Part shown: positions 52,548 to 61,152 of the stretch, one piece after another
How positions within the stretch are numbered: position 1 is the stretch's first letter
How the letters are laid out: each line of letters opens with the position of its first letter
NCBI GenBank assembly: GCA_964468345.1
Contig: CAYXVZ010000025.1
Coordinates: 1 to 64,000, forward strand
Direction of reading: 5' to 3'
From: DALYLB01 sp964468345
GTDB taxonomy: Bacteria; Acidobacteriota; Blastocatellia; RBC074
DNA: 64,000 nt
Made by a program: the position numbers and the translations under genes
Notes under the pieces: generated by a model
The model's database searches: none
The model's input: only the letters and a program-made list of their open reading frames with translations
Told to the model about the DNA's origin: nothing

Positions 52548-52936
52548 TATTGATCCTTAAACGCCTCATCGACCTCGATTCGATAGCCGTGCGCCAGGCG
52601 GTTCGTCTCATTCGCCATTCCGACCACGGCCATCAGCTCGCCGAACATCTCATCCGTCATGCCCAGGCTTCGCGCGGCCGCCGTGTGCGAGGCGATGCAG
52701 TATTCGCAACCGTTCGTCGCGCTGACCGCAATGTAAATCATCTGCTTCGTCAAGGGATCGAGCGCGCCGGGGCCCATCGTTTCCTTGATGCTTTCCCAGG
52801 TTCGCTTGAGCGTCGCCGGATGATGGGCCAGCGCCTTCCAGAAATTGTTCACGCTATCGGTCTTTCGCACCGCCATAATGTCGTCATACACGGCGCGTAC
52901 TTCCGCAGAGGCTTCATCGTATTCGATCATTTTCAT
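52547..52936 (-). CDS. AhpD-like / carboxymuconolactone decarboxylase family protein
   Basis: A 129-residue CMD-family protein with the redox CxxC motif: TNGCEYCIASHTAAARSLG at about 74-92, as in AhpD-type peroxidase partners, and the preceding helix LDPLTKQMIYIAVSA. Likely reduces peroxides or a thiol partner. The upstream part of the frame is translated repeat, and the ATG at 52936 (MKMIEYDEAS) is the family start. Follows the EamA gene on the same strand, separated by a perfect hairpin. Confidence 0.87.
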   Translation of the reverse strand: MKMIEYDEASAEVRAVYDDIMAVRKTDSVNNFWKALAHHPATLKRTWESIKETMGPGALDPLTKQMIYIAVSATNGCEYCIASHTAAARSLGMTDEMFGELMAVVGMANETNRLAHGYRIEVDEAFKDQ

Positions 52937-52955
52937 CTGTTGTTCCTCGATACAA

Positions 52956-53005
52956 AAAATGTGGGACAGAAAAATAACATTTCTTATTTTTCTGTCCCAC
53001 ATTTT
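52956..53005. repeat. perfect 22-base inverted repeat
   Basis: Arms 52956-52977 and 52984-53005 (AAAATGTGGGACAGAAAAATAA and complement) with a six-base loop. It lies between two same-strand genes, 19 bases upstream of the AhpD-like start, so it may attenuate or terminate readthrough. Confidence 0.8.
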
Positions 53006-53025
53006 TCTGTTGATGGACTGGCCCA

Positions 53026-54021
53026 TCAACTCAGTGACGGCGCGCACTCTTCGGTTGCTTCAATTCGGCGGGCTTCTTCTTTCTCAGCCTTCGCCGGTTT
53101 TTGCCCCGTGATCAGGATGACCGAACTGACGATCACCGCCGCGCCGAGCAGCATCTTGCCCGTGAACGATTCGCCCGCGAAGGCCCAGCCCAGAATCACC
53201 GCGACAACCGGATTCACATAGGCATAGGTCGCGACCATTGACGGCGTGGCGTTTTTCAGCAGCCAGCTATAAGCCGTGAACCCGATCAGCGAGCCGAAGA
53301 CATACAGATAAACCAGTCCCAGCCATGAAGAGGTCGAGACTGCGCTGATGTCGAACCCGTTCCATTCGCCGCGCAGCGCGCCCGCCAGCAGCAGGACCGA
53401 GCCGCCCATCAGCATCTGCATGCCCGCCATCACCAGCGGCGACTTATTCGCCTGCGCGCGCAATCCATAAATCGAGCCGGCCGCCCAGGTGACGGCGCCC
53501 ACAAGCACGAACAGCGTGCCGCGCAAGGGATTCGCTCCCTCTGACACCGCGCCGATCCCGCCGTTGCCGATCAGCAGATAAACGCCGAAAAATCCCACCA
53601 GAATGCCCAGGATGACTTTCAGACTCGGGACCGGGCCTTTTAACCACCACCAACTGAGCAGCACGATCCAGAACGGCTCCGTCGCGACCAGCAGCGCCGT
53701 GAGGCTCGATGAAATATGGTGCTCCGCCAACACGACGCCGCCCGTGCCGCCCATAAAGAGCAGCACGCCGACCACGAAAGCAGAGCGCCATTGCGGCCAT
53801 GTCGGCCGTTCATAGTTGCGCGAAAAACGGCCGGCGAGAAACAGCGTCACCCCCGCCAGCAGAAAGCGCGAGCCCGTCATCGTAAAGGCGGGCAGCGTTT
53901 CGATCGCGAACTTGATCGCCAGATACGTCGATCCCCAGAGAACATAGATCGCGGCGAAGGCCGCAATCAGGATCAACATGCTCTTTTCCGAATTTTGTTT
54001 TACAAGACCTTTCCAACGCAT
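53026..54021 (-). CDS. EamA/DMT superfamily transporter
   Basis: A 331-residue inner-membrane transporter of the drug/metabolite superfamily. The N-terminus FAAIYVLWGSTYLAIKFAIETLPAFTMTGSRFLLAG is the YedA/RhaT-like EamA start, and the second EamA unit begins near GTLFVLVGAVTWAAGSIYGL. About ten helices are visible in two homologous halves; VATYAYVNPVVAVILGWAFAGE near residue 275 is a typical signature. Substrate could be amino acids or drugs. A downstream alternative start exists at 53979 (MLILIAAF). Located after an Lrp-family regulator on the same strand, which fits an amino acid exporter controlled by Lrp. Confidence 0.9.
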   Translation of the reverse strand: MRWKGLVKQNSEKSMLILIAAFAAIYVLWGSTYLAIKFAIETLPAFTMTGSRFLLAGVTLFLAGRFSRNYERPTWPQWRSAFVVGVLLFMGGTGGVVLAEHHISSSLTALLVATEPFWIVLLSWWWLKGPVPSLKVILGILVGFFGVYLLIGNGGIGAVSEGANPLRGTLFVLVGAVTWAAGSIYGLRAQANKSPLVMAGMQMLMGGSVLLLAGALRGEWNGFDISAVSTSSWLGLVYLYVFGSLIGFTAYSWLLKNATPSMVATYAYVNPVVAVILGWAFAGESFTGKMLLGAAVIVSSVILITGQKPAKAEKEEARRIEATEECAPSLS

Positions 54022-54068
54022 TCCTTCTCTCCTTCTCCTGCCTGATTCTTTTTGATCAGTTCGTTATT

Positions 54069-54131
54069 AACCAAGAAGAAACGAAGAACACGAAGCCTTC
54101 TCTCCTTCGTGCTCTTCGTTTCTTCGTGGTT
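54069..54131. repeat. 'acgaagagcacgaag' inverted repeat, copy
   Basis: Arms 54069-54095 and 54105-54131 are 27-base inverted copies with two mismatches. It sits between the Lrp and EamA genes. Confidence 0.75.
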
Positions 54132-54142
54132 GCTTTAAGTAG

Positions 54143-54625
54143 TTACTTTGAAGCGCGTTTCTTTTTATCGGCTTTGTTTTCGCCTTCGATGGGAAGTTCC
54201 ATCGTTTCCTTGATCGTTTGCAATACGACGGTGGTGCGCGTGTTGATGATTTCGGGAATGGGCTTCAGCTTTTCCCGCAGCAACCGCCCCAGATCTTCGG
54301 TGTTCTGCGCGCGAACCTTGAGCAGGTAACAGTCTTCGCCCGCGACGTCGTGCACTTCCAGCACCTCGGGGATGACCGCCAGCAGCGGTTCGATTGCGCC
54401 GCAGGAATTCGTTCGAATAAAGACGAAGGCCGTCAATCCGAACCCCATCACCGCCGGATCGAGATCCGCCGCATAGCCGCGGATCACGCCGCTTTCTTCC
54501 AGCTTCCGCACGCGTTCCAGCACGGCGGACGGCGCAAGGTCGACCTGCCGGGCAAGCTCCGCATTCGACGTGCGCGCATCTTTCTGAAGGATGTTCAGTA
54601 TTTTTCTGTCAATTGCGTCGATCAT
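54143..54625 (-). CDS. Lrp/AsnC family transcriptional regulator
   Basis: A 160-residue regulator. The N-terminal helix-turn-helix (about 4-60, DAIDRKILNILQKDARTSNAELARQVDLAPSAVLERVRKLEESGVIRGYAADLD) is a clear Lrp type. The RAM ligand domain follows (about 65-140, VFIRTNSCG, EVLEVHDVAGEDCYLLKVRAQNTEDLGRLL). The basic tail (KADKKKRASK) is a short extension. Upstream lies a palindrome overlapping the start codon. The EamA transporter lies next on the same strand, a typical arrangement for amino acid export control. Confidence 0.92.
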   Translation of the reverse strand: MIDAIDRKILNILQKDARTSNAELARQVDLAPSAVLERVRKLEESGVIRGYAADLDPAVMGFGLTAFVFIRTNSCGAIEPLLAVIPEVLEVHDVAGEDCYLLKVRAQNTEDLGRLLREKLKPIPEIINTRTTVVLQTIKETMELPIEGENKADKKKRASK

Positions 54626-54650
54626 TCTGTTTATTGACCGAAAACAGAAT
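54624..54650. promoter_or_regulatory. palindromic operator candidate for the Lrp-like regulator
   Basis: ATTCTGTTT (54624-54632) and AAACAGAAT (54642-54650) are perfect nine-base inverted half-sites nine bases apart, overlapping the start codon of the regulator. This is consistent with autoregulation. Confidence 0.5.
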
Positions 54651-54721
54651 AATCTGCGGCGATCGGGTTGTCAATGAAATTCTAATTTCAGGCGCAAGCG
54701 GACCGAGGTATCCTGCGCGCT

Positions 54722-55363
54722 ATGAAAAAAGGAACCCCGTCGCTTGCAAAGATTTTGTTCATCGGCAACAGCTTCACCGCGCGGAACGACATGCCCGGAC
54801 TGATTGCGCAATTGGCTGCGCATCGCGGTCTGCAATTGCAGCATGCACTGATTTCGGCGGGCGGCGCTTCGCTGCGCATGCATTGGAACAAGGGAGAAGC
54901 GCAACAGAGGATCGCGCAGGGCGGCTACGATTACGTCGTTCTGCAGGAGCAGAGCACGCTGCCCGTCAAAAATGCCGCACGCATGCATGAAAATATCCGT
55001 CTCTTCGATGACGCGATTCGGGCCGCCGGCGCAAAGACCGCGCTTTATCTCACCTGGGCGCGCGCAAATGCGCCCGACACGCAGGCCGCGATCAATGAAG
55101 CCTATGCCTCGATCGCCAAAGAACTCGGCGCGACGCTCGTCCCCGTCGGCATCGCGTGGCAAAACTTCCTCGCCAAATACGATCAGCCCGCTTTGCATGA
55201 CAAGGATCAAAGCCATCCCACGCCGGCCGGCTCCTATCTCGCGGCCTGTGTCTTCCTGAAATCGCTCCTCGGCGAAGATCCACGCGGCATTCCCTGCGAT
55301 CTGAAAGGACTCGCCGCCCCGGATGCGGAGAAATTGCAGAAGATTGCATGGGCGGTAAAATGA
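54722..55363 (+). CDS. SGNH-hydrolase-like protein
   Basis: A 213-residue protein of the SGNH/GDSL hydrolase fold. Block I is FIGNSFTARNDMPGLIAQLA, with GNS in place of GDS (Ser at about residue 17). YVVLQEQS at about 70-77 resembles a later block with Gln in the polar position. The terminal Asp-x2-His is KDQSHPTPAGSYLAACVF at about 160-177. Such enzymes are esterases or acetylesterases. No signal peptide. Divergent from the Lrp regulator. The start at 54722 is the first ATG of the frame. Confidence 0.8.
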   Translation: MKKGTPSLAKILFIGNSFTARNDMPGLIAQLAAHRGLQLQHALISAGGASLRMHWNKGEAQQRIAQGGYDYVVLQEQSTLPVKNAARMHENIRLFDDAIRAAGAKTALYLTWARANAPDTQAAINEAYASIAKELGATLVPVGIAWQNFLAKYDQPALHDKDQSHPTPAGSYLAACVFLKSLLGEDPRGIPCDLKGLAAPDAEKLQKIAWAVK

Positions 55364-55436
55364 TTGACTATTGGTACCAGGAACAACGGCGCTATAATCG
55401 CGGACGGCAGCCAGCGATTTTTTGGAGGTGAGAGTT

Positions 55437-56051
55437 ATGGCCGTAGCTGAAGCTGAATTGAAAGTAACTATTGAGGAATATCTGCGACATGAGCGTGAGG
55501 CCGAAGAACGTCATGAATATCTCAATGGCCTCGTCTACGCGATGGCTGGCGAGAGTCCGGACCATGGCATCATCAGTGTAAATTTGGTCCGAGAACTTAG
55601 TGTTCGTTTACGCGGAGGTCCCTGCCAGCCTTTTACGAAAGACACCAAGGTTCGATGCGGGCCGAATCCACTGCCGCCTCATTCAATGCGCGGGTTGTTC
55701 GCCTATCCGGATATTGTTGTTGTCTGCGGTGAACGGCAATATCACGACAAGTACAAGGATGTTCTGCTCAATCCGACGGTGATCATTGAAATTCTCTCCA
55801 AAACAACCAAGGATTTCGATCGGGGAGAAAAGTTCGAGCATTACCGGACCTGGCTGCCATCGCTGCAGGAATACGTCTTGGTGCATCAAAGCCAGCCGCG
55901 CATCGAACATTTCGAGCGGCAGAAAACAGGACAATGGTTATTGACCACGATTGACGGGATGGAGGCAGTGCTTCCCTTGCAATCCCTTGATTGCACGCTT
56001 GCCTTGCGGGATATTTACGAAGGAATCGCGTTTTCGGTAGTGCCTGAATAG
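55437..56051 (+). CDS. Uma2 family (DUF820) putative nuclease
   Basis: A 204-residue protein of the Uma2 family, whose fold is of the restriction-endonuclease (PD-D/ExK) type. Signature points: TIEEYLRHEREAEERHEYLNGLVYAMAG, FAYPDIVVVCGE (Asp), PTVIIEILSKTTKDFDRGEKFEHYRTW (the Glu-x3-Lys pair) and LQEYVLVHQSQPRIEHFER. Biological role is unsettled; many genomes carry multiple copies. Start at 55437 has a GGAGGTG site. It stands alone and is not in a restriction-modification or defence cluster. Confidence 0.88.
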   Translation: MAVAEAELKVTIEEYLRHEREAEERHEYLNGLVYAMAGESPDHGIISVNLVRELSVRLRGGPCQPFTKDTKVRCGPNPLPPHSMRGLFAYPDIVVVCGERQYHDKYKDVLLNPTVIIEILSKTTKDFDRGEKFEHYRTWLPSLQEYVLVHQSQPRIEHFERQKTGQWLLTTIDGMEAVLPLQSLDCTLALRDIYEGIAFSVVPE

Positions 56052-56054
56052 GAA

Positions 56055-56312
56055 ATTCACCACGAAGACACGAAGAGCACAGAGCAGCGAAGCCGCAACC
56101 AAATCAATGAAAGAGAGAAACGGAAATAACGGAACAGACGGAATAGACAGCCTTTCTCTTTCGTTTATTCCGTTATTTCCGTTTGTTCCGTACTCTCTCT
56201 TCTCACAGCGCAAATTTCTTGCTGAAAACAAGAAGTTGCTCTTGTGTTTCACGAAGAAGAAAAGAACCACGAGCGCCTTTTTCTTCGTGCTCTTCGTGTC
56301 TTCGTGGTGAAT
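56055..56312. repeat. large nested inverted repeat, 'acgaagagcacgaag' family outside
   Basis: Outer arms 56055-56080 and 56287-56312 are perfect 26-base inverted copies. Inside is a second hairpin: 56111-56142 with about 56169-56198 (AACGGAAATAACGGAACAGACGG and complement), the same family as the half-copy at 46009. The unit fills the gap between the Uma2 stop and the ArsR stop, two convergent genes. Confidence 0.78.
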
Positions 56313-56313
56313 C

Positions 56314-56649
56314 TCAACCTTTCTTCTTGGATTCCGCCAGGAAATCGCCGAGTCGATCCAGACGGCGTTGCCACGTTGTGCGGCGATCGGCGATCCAGCG
56401 TTCGGCCACGGAAAGGCCCGCCGGTTCGAGGCGGCAGGTGCGGACGCGGCCTTCTTTCTCGGTCCGCACCAGGCCGCTTTCTTCCAGCACCTGCAAATGC
56501 TGCACAACGGCGGCCAATGTCATATCGAGCGGCTCGGCCAGCCGCGAAACAGAGATCGGCTCTTCGCTCAGCCGCTCCAGAATGGCCCGCCGCGTCGGAT
56601 CGGCCAGCGCGCGAAAGACCTGATCCAGGTTGGCCGCCACGCTACGCAT
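56314..56649 (-). CDS. ArsR family transcriptional regulator
   Basis: A 111-residue winged-helix regulator of the ArsR family: LDQVFRALADPTRRAILERLSEEPISVSRLAEPLDMTLAAVVQHLQVLEESGLVRTEKEGRVRTCRLEP. The metal-binding ELCVCDL-type motif is absent, so a non-metal signal is likely. It overlaps the 3' end of the AHSA1-like gene by eight bases and forms a pair with it; such pairs are common, with the SRPBCC protein as possible ligand binder. Confidence 0.9.
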   Translation of the reverse strand: MRSVAANLDQVFRALADPTRRAILERLSEEPISVSRLAEPLDMTLAAVVQHLQVLEESGLVRTEKEGRVRTCRLEPAGLSVAERWIADRRTTWQRRLDRLGDFLAESKKKG

Positions 56650-57121
56650 GACTTTTCAGTTCCTTTGCCAGTGATTCCAGCAACGCCCGCCAGCCTTGCT
56701 CGCGCATCTGCGGTCCATCCGCCCCTTCGAAATAAGCCCCCTGTTCCGTGAAGATCAGTTTCGTTCCGTCGCCATCGGCCACTAATTCCACCGTCGCCAG
56801 CGAAGCCGAGAATCGTTTGCCGGCCATATTCATCGTGTAGGCCAGCACAATGCGACGATCTGCCTCGATGTCCAGATAGGTCGTCTCATTCCCGAAAAGC
56901 GTCCCCGGAAACGGCGTGCCCTCGCCGAATTGATAGGTCGCGCGCTCGCTGCCGCCCACTCGAAAGTCCATCTCAAACGATACCACCGTCGAATGCTCCC
57001 CTTGCGCAAACCAGCGGCGCTTGCTGTCCGGTTCCGCAAAGGCCGCAAACACCCGCTCCACCGAAGCCGGATAGCTTCGCTCGATCACAAACGTATTGTG
57101 CGTAATGCTTCGTTCACTCAT
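56642..57121 (-). CDS. AHSA1-type SRPBCC protein
   Basis: A 159-residue SRPBCC protein of the AHSA1 (activator of Hsp90 ATPase-like) group: HNTFVIERSYPASVERVFAAFAEPDSKRRWFA at the start, VVSFEMDFRVGGSERATYQ, GTKLIFTEQGAYF, REQGWRALLESLAKEL at the end. The frame opens at 57142 but the ATG at 57121 (MSERSITHN) fits the family. First gene of the pair with the ArsR regulator; in related pairs the SRPBCC domain is regulated by, or detoxifies, the small molecule sensed. No experimental function known. Confidence 0.87.
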   Translation of the reverse strand: MSERSITHNTFVIERSYPASVERVFAAFAEPDSKRRWFAQGEHSTVVSFEMDFRVGGSERATYQFGEGTPFPGTLFGNETTYLDIEADRRIVLAYTMNMAGKRFSASLATVELVADGDGTKLIFTEQGAYFEGADGPQMREQGWRALLESLAKELKSHA

Positions 57122-57292
57122 TTCTTTTCCTCCTGGATTCAATAGTTAAGCGATGGCTTTAGTATTGCGCGGCAAGTCTCAATTGTCAAGTGAATACTTA
57201 AGTATCGATTCATGACCGAAAATAGGAATTGCGATATGATGCCCATCGCAGTCACTCGGTACACTTCAGTCAGAGGCAGAATCCTAGAAGCC

Positions 57293-57859
57293 ATGGATGC
57301 CACGGATACGACGCAATTGCTCAATCAATTTTCGAATGGGGACGCGGAAGCCGCGGGCCGCCTGATTCCGCTTGTCTATGAAGACCTGCGGCAGATGGCG
57401 GAGTGGTATATGAAACAGGAGCGCAAGGGGCATACATTGCAACCGACGGCGCTGGTCAATGAGGTGTATCTGCGGCTGTTTCAAAAGAAGGTCGAATACG
57501 CGAGGCGGGAGCATTTTTTCGCCGTGGCGTCGCAGGTGATGCGTCATCTGCTGGTCGATTACTCCCGGCGGATTCGTGCCGCGCGTCGCCAGGGCGAGCG
57601 GCATAAGATATCGCTCGATGAAATTCCCGATCCGCAACTGCCGGTGCGCGAGGATCTGGTGCGGCTGCACGAAGCCCTCCAGGATTTCGAGCGGCTGCAT
57701 CCCCGCGCCGGGCGGGTCGTGGAAATGCGCTTTTTCGGCGGCTTTCACATCGAAGAGATCGCGCAGGCACTCGACACTTCGCCGGCGACGGTCAAGCGGG
57801 ACTGGGAATTCGCGCAGGCCTGGCTGCATCGGTATCTGGCGAATGGAAATCATTCATAG
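57293..57859 (+). CDS. ECF sigma factor (Acidobacterial SigK/TIGR02999-like)
   Basis: A 188-residue ECF sigma factor: region 2 LNQFSNGDAEAAGRLIPLVYEDLRQMAEWYMKQERKGHTLQPTALVNEVYLRLFQKK and the conserved EHFFAVASQVMRHLLVDYSRRIRAARR, region 4 LQDFERLHPRAGRVVEMRFFGGFHIEEIAQALDTSPATVKRDWEFAQAWLHRYL. This form is abundant in Acidobacteriota and Planctomycetota, usually next to a Ser/Thr kinase, as here. The ATG at 57293 is preferred. It precedes the kinase by 20 bases, so both are probably in one operon; the kinase may control the sigma factor. Confidence 0.93.
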   Translation: MDATDTTQLLNQFSNGDAEAAGRLIPLVYEDLRQMAEWYMKQERKGHTLQPTALVNEVYLRLFQKKVEYARREHFFAVASQVMRHLLVDYSRRIRAARRQGERHKISLDEIPDPQLPVREDLVRLHEALQDFERLHPRAGRVVEMRFFGGFHIEEIAQALDTSPATVKRDWEFAQAWLHRYLANGNHS

Positions 57860-57879
57860 TCCTTCACGCCTCTGCCACG

Positions 57880-60800
57880 ATGGACAACAACAGAGAACAA
57901 CAAATCAGAGAGCTGTTCGACGCGGCGATCGAGATGCCCTCGGAAGAGCGCGCAATTTATCTTGCGACGGCAACGATGGAAGAATCCTTGCGCGAAGAGG
58001 TCCATCGCCTGATCGCATCGAGCAAAGTCGCGCCCGACTTCCTGAGCCGGGAACGCTGGCTGGGCGGTTTGTTCGGCGGCCTGGAAACAAAGCCGCCAGC
58101 TTTGATGGAGGGGCGCCGGATCGGGCCGTATCAAGTCATCCGGGAACTCGGCGTGGGCGGCATGGGCACGGTGTATCTAGCGCACCGCGCCGATGAGGTG
58201 TATGAAAAGCAGGTGGCCATCAAACTGGTTCGCCCCGATGCGCTGGCGCGTTTTTATCAGGAGCGCCGCATCCTGGCGCGGCTCGAACATCCGAACATCG
58301 CGCGCCTGATCGATGGCGGGCAGACGGACGATGGCCTGCAATATCTCGTCATGGAGTATGTCGAGGGGCGAACGATTACCGATTACTGCGCGCATCGCCA
58401 GCTTTCCCTGCAACAACGATTGCAGCTCTTCCGCCAGGTCTGCGACGCCGTTCAACACGCCCACCGGAATCTCGTCATCCACCGCGATCTGAAGCCCACC
58501 AATATTCTGGTCGATGAGAGCGGCGCGCCGAAGCTGCTGGATTTCGGCATCGCGAAGCTGGTCGATCCGGAGGAGCAGAGCGAAACGCTGACCCAGGCGG
58601 GCATGCTTGCGCTCACGCCCGAATATGCCAGCCCCGAACAGGTGCGGGGCGAAACGGTCGCGACGACGACGGATGTGTACAGCCTGGGCGTATTGCTCTA
58701 TGAGCTTTTGACGGGCAGCCGCCCGTATCGCATTCAATCGCGTTTTGCGCCGGAGATCATTCGCGCCGTCTGCGAGGAAGAGCCCGAAAAGCCCGGCCTG
58801 CGCGTGCCCGCGCTGCGCGGCGATCTCGAGAACATCATGCTGATGGCGCTGCGCAAGGACGCGGCAGCGCGCTATCAGTCGGTCGAAGAATTCGGCAATG
58901 ATCTGCGCCGCTATCTCGAAGGAGAAATGGTCGCCGCGCGCCCCGCGACGTTTCGCTATCGGGCGGAAAAATACATCAAGCGCAATCGCGCGCTGGTCGC
59001 GGCCGGCACGGTCTTGTTTCTCGCTCTGCTTGTCGGGCTGGGAATCTTGTTCTGGCAGTTGCGGGCTTCCCGTTCGCGCGAACAGGCGCAGCGCCGCGAG
59101 CTGTATTCGATTCGCATGATGCAGGCCAGCAACGACTGGTTCGGCGACAACCCGCGAAGCTATAACGAAATCCTGCAAAGTCCTCCGATCGTGCCGCAGG
59201 CGGGCGAAGAAGATTTGCGCGGTTTGGAATATCAGTATCTATGGCACCTCGGCCATCGGGAGCGCTTCACCTTCGATTCAGTGGATACTGTCGATTTCTC
59301 TTACATGAAGGATGAAAGCGGCTACTTGCTTTCGGTACGAGACAATCGCGAGTTCACGCTCTGGCAGATCCCCTCGGGGAAGCGGATTCTGGTTCGCAAC
59401 TTTCCTGCCCCGATAGAATGGCGAAATTCCATTCCCGCTTCCGGAAATCCTTGCATCATCTATATCGATGACGGTCACGCGCTTATGCGTATGGATTTGC
59501 TCGAAGGCACGAAATGGCAAGTGCTGAGAGATCAGGAAAGCACGTTCACATATTTTGGGGGAATAGAAGGCAAAGAATGGTTAACGGCGGGTCCAAAGGG
59601 ACGAATCAAACGCTGGGATTGGCGAACGGGGCGGTATCTCGGCGCATTTGAAACCGGGATCGACCGCGTGACATATATGGGGCACACCCCGCAGCAAGGT
59701 GACCGGGTACTTGTCTTCGGCAACGCCGGAGAAATCCAGATCTGGGACCCGCCCCGAAACTCCCTCTTGATGACGCTGCCCGCCGGTTCGTTCGCAATAT
59801 TTGCCGCAACGGTCCACGGATTGCTGGTGACTCGCCTCGGGAATGGCTCGCTGATCGTTTATGACCTGAAGACATTACGAAAACTGAATTCGCTTTCGCT
59901 CCCTGCCTCAGTGGGGGCTGTTGGACTTTTGCCCAACAAGCAAGTCGCTGCCGCCATTCCAGACGATAATAGTGTGCGCATTTACGATCTGCCTTCCTTG
60001 CGGATTCGGCATACGCTTCGCGGCCATACGGAATGGATTAATGCATTTAACGGTTCCAAAAATGGAAAGTGGATCGCGACTGCCAGCAGTGACCGGACGG
60101 TGAAACTATGGGATGCCAAAACCTTTGAAGAACTGGCGACAATTCGTGGACACCTGGACGATGTTTCTCTCGCGTATTTCATCGATCACGCCGGGCACCT
60201 GATTTCAAAGAGTGAAAAGACAATAAAAGTATGGCCTATGTCCGAGGTTCTCCGTCCTGAAGTTGTGCGCGGTCATGCCGGGAAAGTCTTTTCTGTCGCT
60301 TTTTCGCCCGACGGAAAGCTGTTGGCCAGCGCAAATCAGGACCGGACTATTCGCCTGTGGAATCCGGCCACGGGCGCCCTTGTCAATACGCTGACGGGAC
60401 ACCCGGGCCAGATTTTCTGTGTTTCTTTTTCTCCCGATGGCAAACATCTGGTTTCATCCGGCGAAGGGTCGAAGACGCAACCGGCGGTCGCGGCGCGCAC
60501 CTGGGATGTGGCAACGGGGAAGGCGCAATTCGAATTATGTTGCCATCGTGAGCAGATCCATTTTGCCTCGTACTCGCCCAATGGCAGGATGATTGCGACG
60601 GCCAGCGATGACAGGACAATCAAGCTTTGGGACGCAGTCAGCGGACGCGAACTTCGCAGCCTGGGCGGAGCGCCGCGCGAACTCTGGTCGTTGGCCTTCA
60701 CGCCCGACGGACGATCGATCGCGGGTGGAACGGATCGAGGCGAGGTCTTTTTCTGGGATATAGAAACCGGTCGCCTCGAAAAACGAATGCAGGCGCACCC

Positions 60801-61152
60801 GGGATCGATCTGGTCCATCGCCTTTTCGCCCGATGGCCGCACCTGGGCCACCGCCAGCGGAGATGCCACGGCGCGCCTGTGGGATACCGCGACGCGCACG
60901 CTCCTTCGCGAATTCAAGGGCCATGCCGACGGGCTGTTCGAACTCGCCTTCTCGCCCGACGGCACGCGCCTCGCGACCGCCAGCAACGATAAAACCGTGC
61001 GTTTCTGGAATGTCGCCACCGGCCATGCCGTTCTGAACCTGCAAGGCCACACCGCACAGGTCTGGTCCGTCGCCTTCTCGCCCGACGGCCGAACGCTCGC
61101 CACCGGCAGTTGGGATCAAACGATCCGGCTCTATCGCGCGGCGGAGCGATAA
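57880..61152 (+). CDS. membrane Ser/Thr protein kinase with C-terminal WD40 propeller
   Basis: A 1090-residue kinase. N-terminal helical region (1-80), kinase domain at about 84-345 with GVGGMGTVY as P-loop, Lys115 (VAIKL), catalytic Asp203 (HRDLKPTNIL) and DFG at 221-223; all essential residues kept. One transmembrane helix at about 370-392 (LVAAGTVLFLALLVGLGILFWQL). The outside part contains at least nine WD40-type repeats towards the end (GHTEWI, HAGKVFSVAFSPDG, HPGQIFCVSFSPDG, HPGSIWSIAFSPDG, HTAQVWSVAFSPDG), forming one or two propellers for ligand or protein binding. The paired sigma factor lies just upstream. Targets are unknown. Confidence 0.95.
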   Translation: MDNNREQQIRELFDAAIEMPSEERAIYLATATMEESLREEVHRLIASSKVAPDFLSRERWLGGLFGGLETKPPALMEGRRIGPYQVIRELGVGGMGTVYLAHRADEVYEKQVAIKLVRPDALARFYQERRILARLEHPNIARLIDGGQTDDGLQYLVMEYVEGRTITDYCAHRQLSLQQRLQLFRQVCDAVQHAHRNLVIHRDLKPTNILVDESGAPKLLDFGIAKLVDPEEQSETLTQAGMLALTPEYASPEQVRGETVATTTDVYSLGVLLYELLTGSRPYRIQSRFAPEIIRAVCEEEPEKPGLRVPALRGDLENIMLMALRKDAAARYQSVEEFGNDLRRYLEGEMVAARPATFRYRAEKYIKRNRALVAAGTVLFLALLVGLGILFWQLRASRSREQAQRRELYSIRMMQASNDWFGDNPRSYNEILQSPPIVPQAGEEDLRGLEYQYLWHLGHRERFTFDSVDTVDFSYMKDESGYLLSVRDNREFTLWQIPSGKRILVRNFPAPIEWRNSIPASGNPCIIYIDDGHALMRMDLLEGTKWQVLRDQESTFTYFGGIEGKEWLTAGPKGRIKRWDWRTGRYLGAFETGIDRVTYMGHTPQQGDRVLVFGNAGEIQIWDPPRNSLLMTLPAGSFAIFAATVHGLLVTRLGNGSLIVYDLKTLRKLNSLSLPASVGAVGLLPNKQVAAAIPDDNSVRIYDLPSLRIRHTLRGHTEWINAFNGSKNGKWIATASSDRTVKLWDAKTFEELATIRGHLDDVSLAYFIDHAGHLISKSEKTIKVWPMSEVLRPEVVRGHAGKVFSVAFSPDGKLLASANQDRTIRLWNPATGALVNTLTGHPGQIFCVSFSPDGKHLVSSGEGSKTQPAVAARTWDVATGKAQFELCCHREQIHFASYSPNGRMIATASDDRTIKLWDAVSGRELRSLGGAPRELWSLAFTPDGRSIAGGTDRGEVFFWDIETGRLEKRMQAHPGSIWSIAFSPDGRTWATASGDATARLWDTATRTLLREFKGHADGLFELAFSPDGTRLATASNDKTVRFWNVATGHAVLNLQGHTAQVWSVAFSPDGRTLATGSWDQTIRLYRAAER

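Noticed and set aside
55437..56051. Uma2 gene as part of a defence island
   Set aside because: Neighbours are a hydrolase and an ArsR pair; there is no methylase, helicase or other defence gene.
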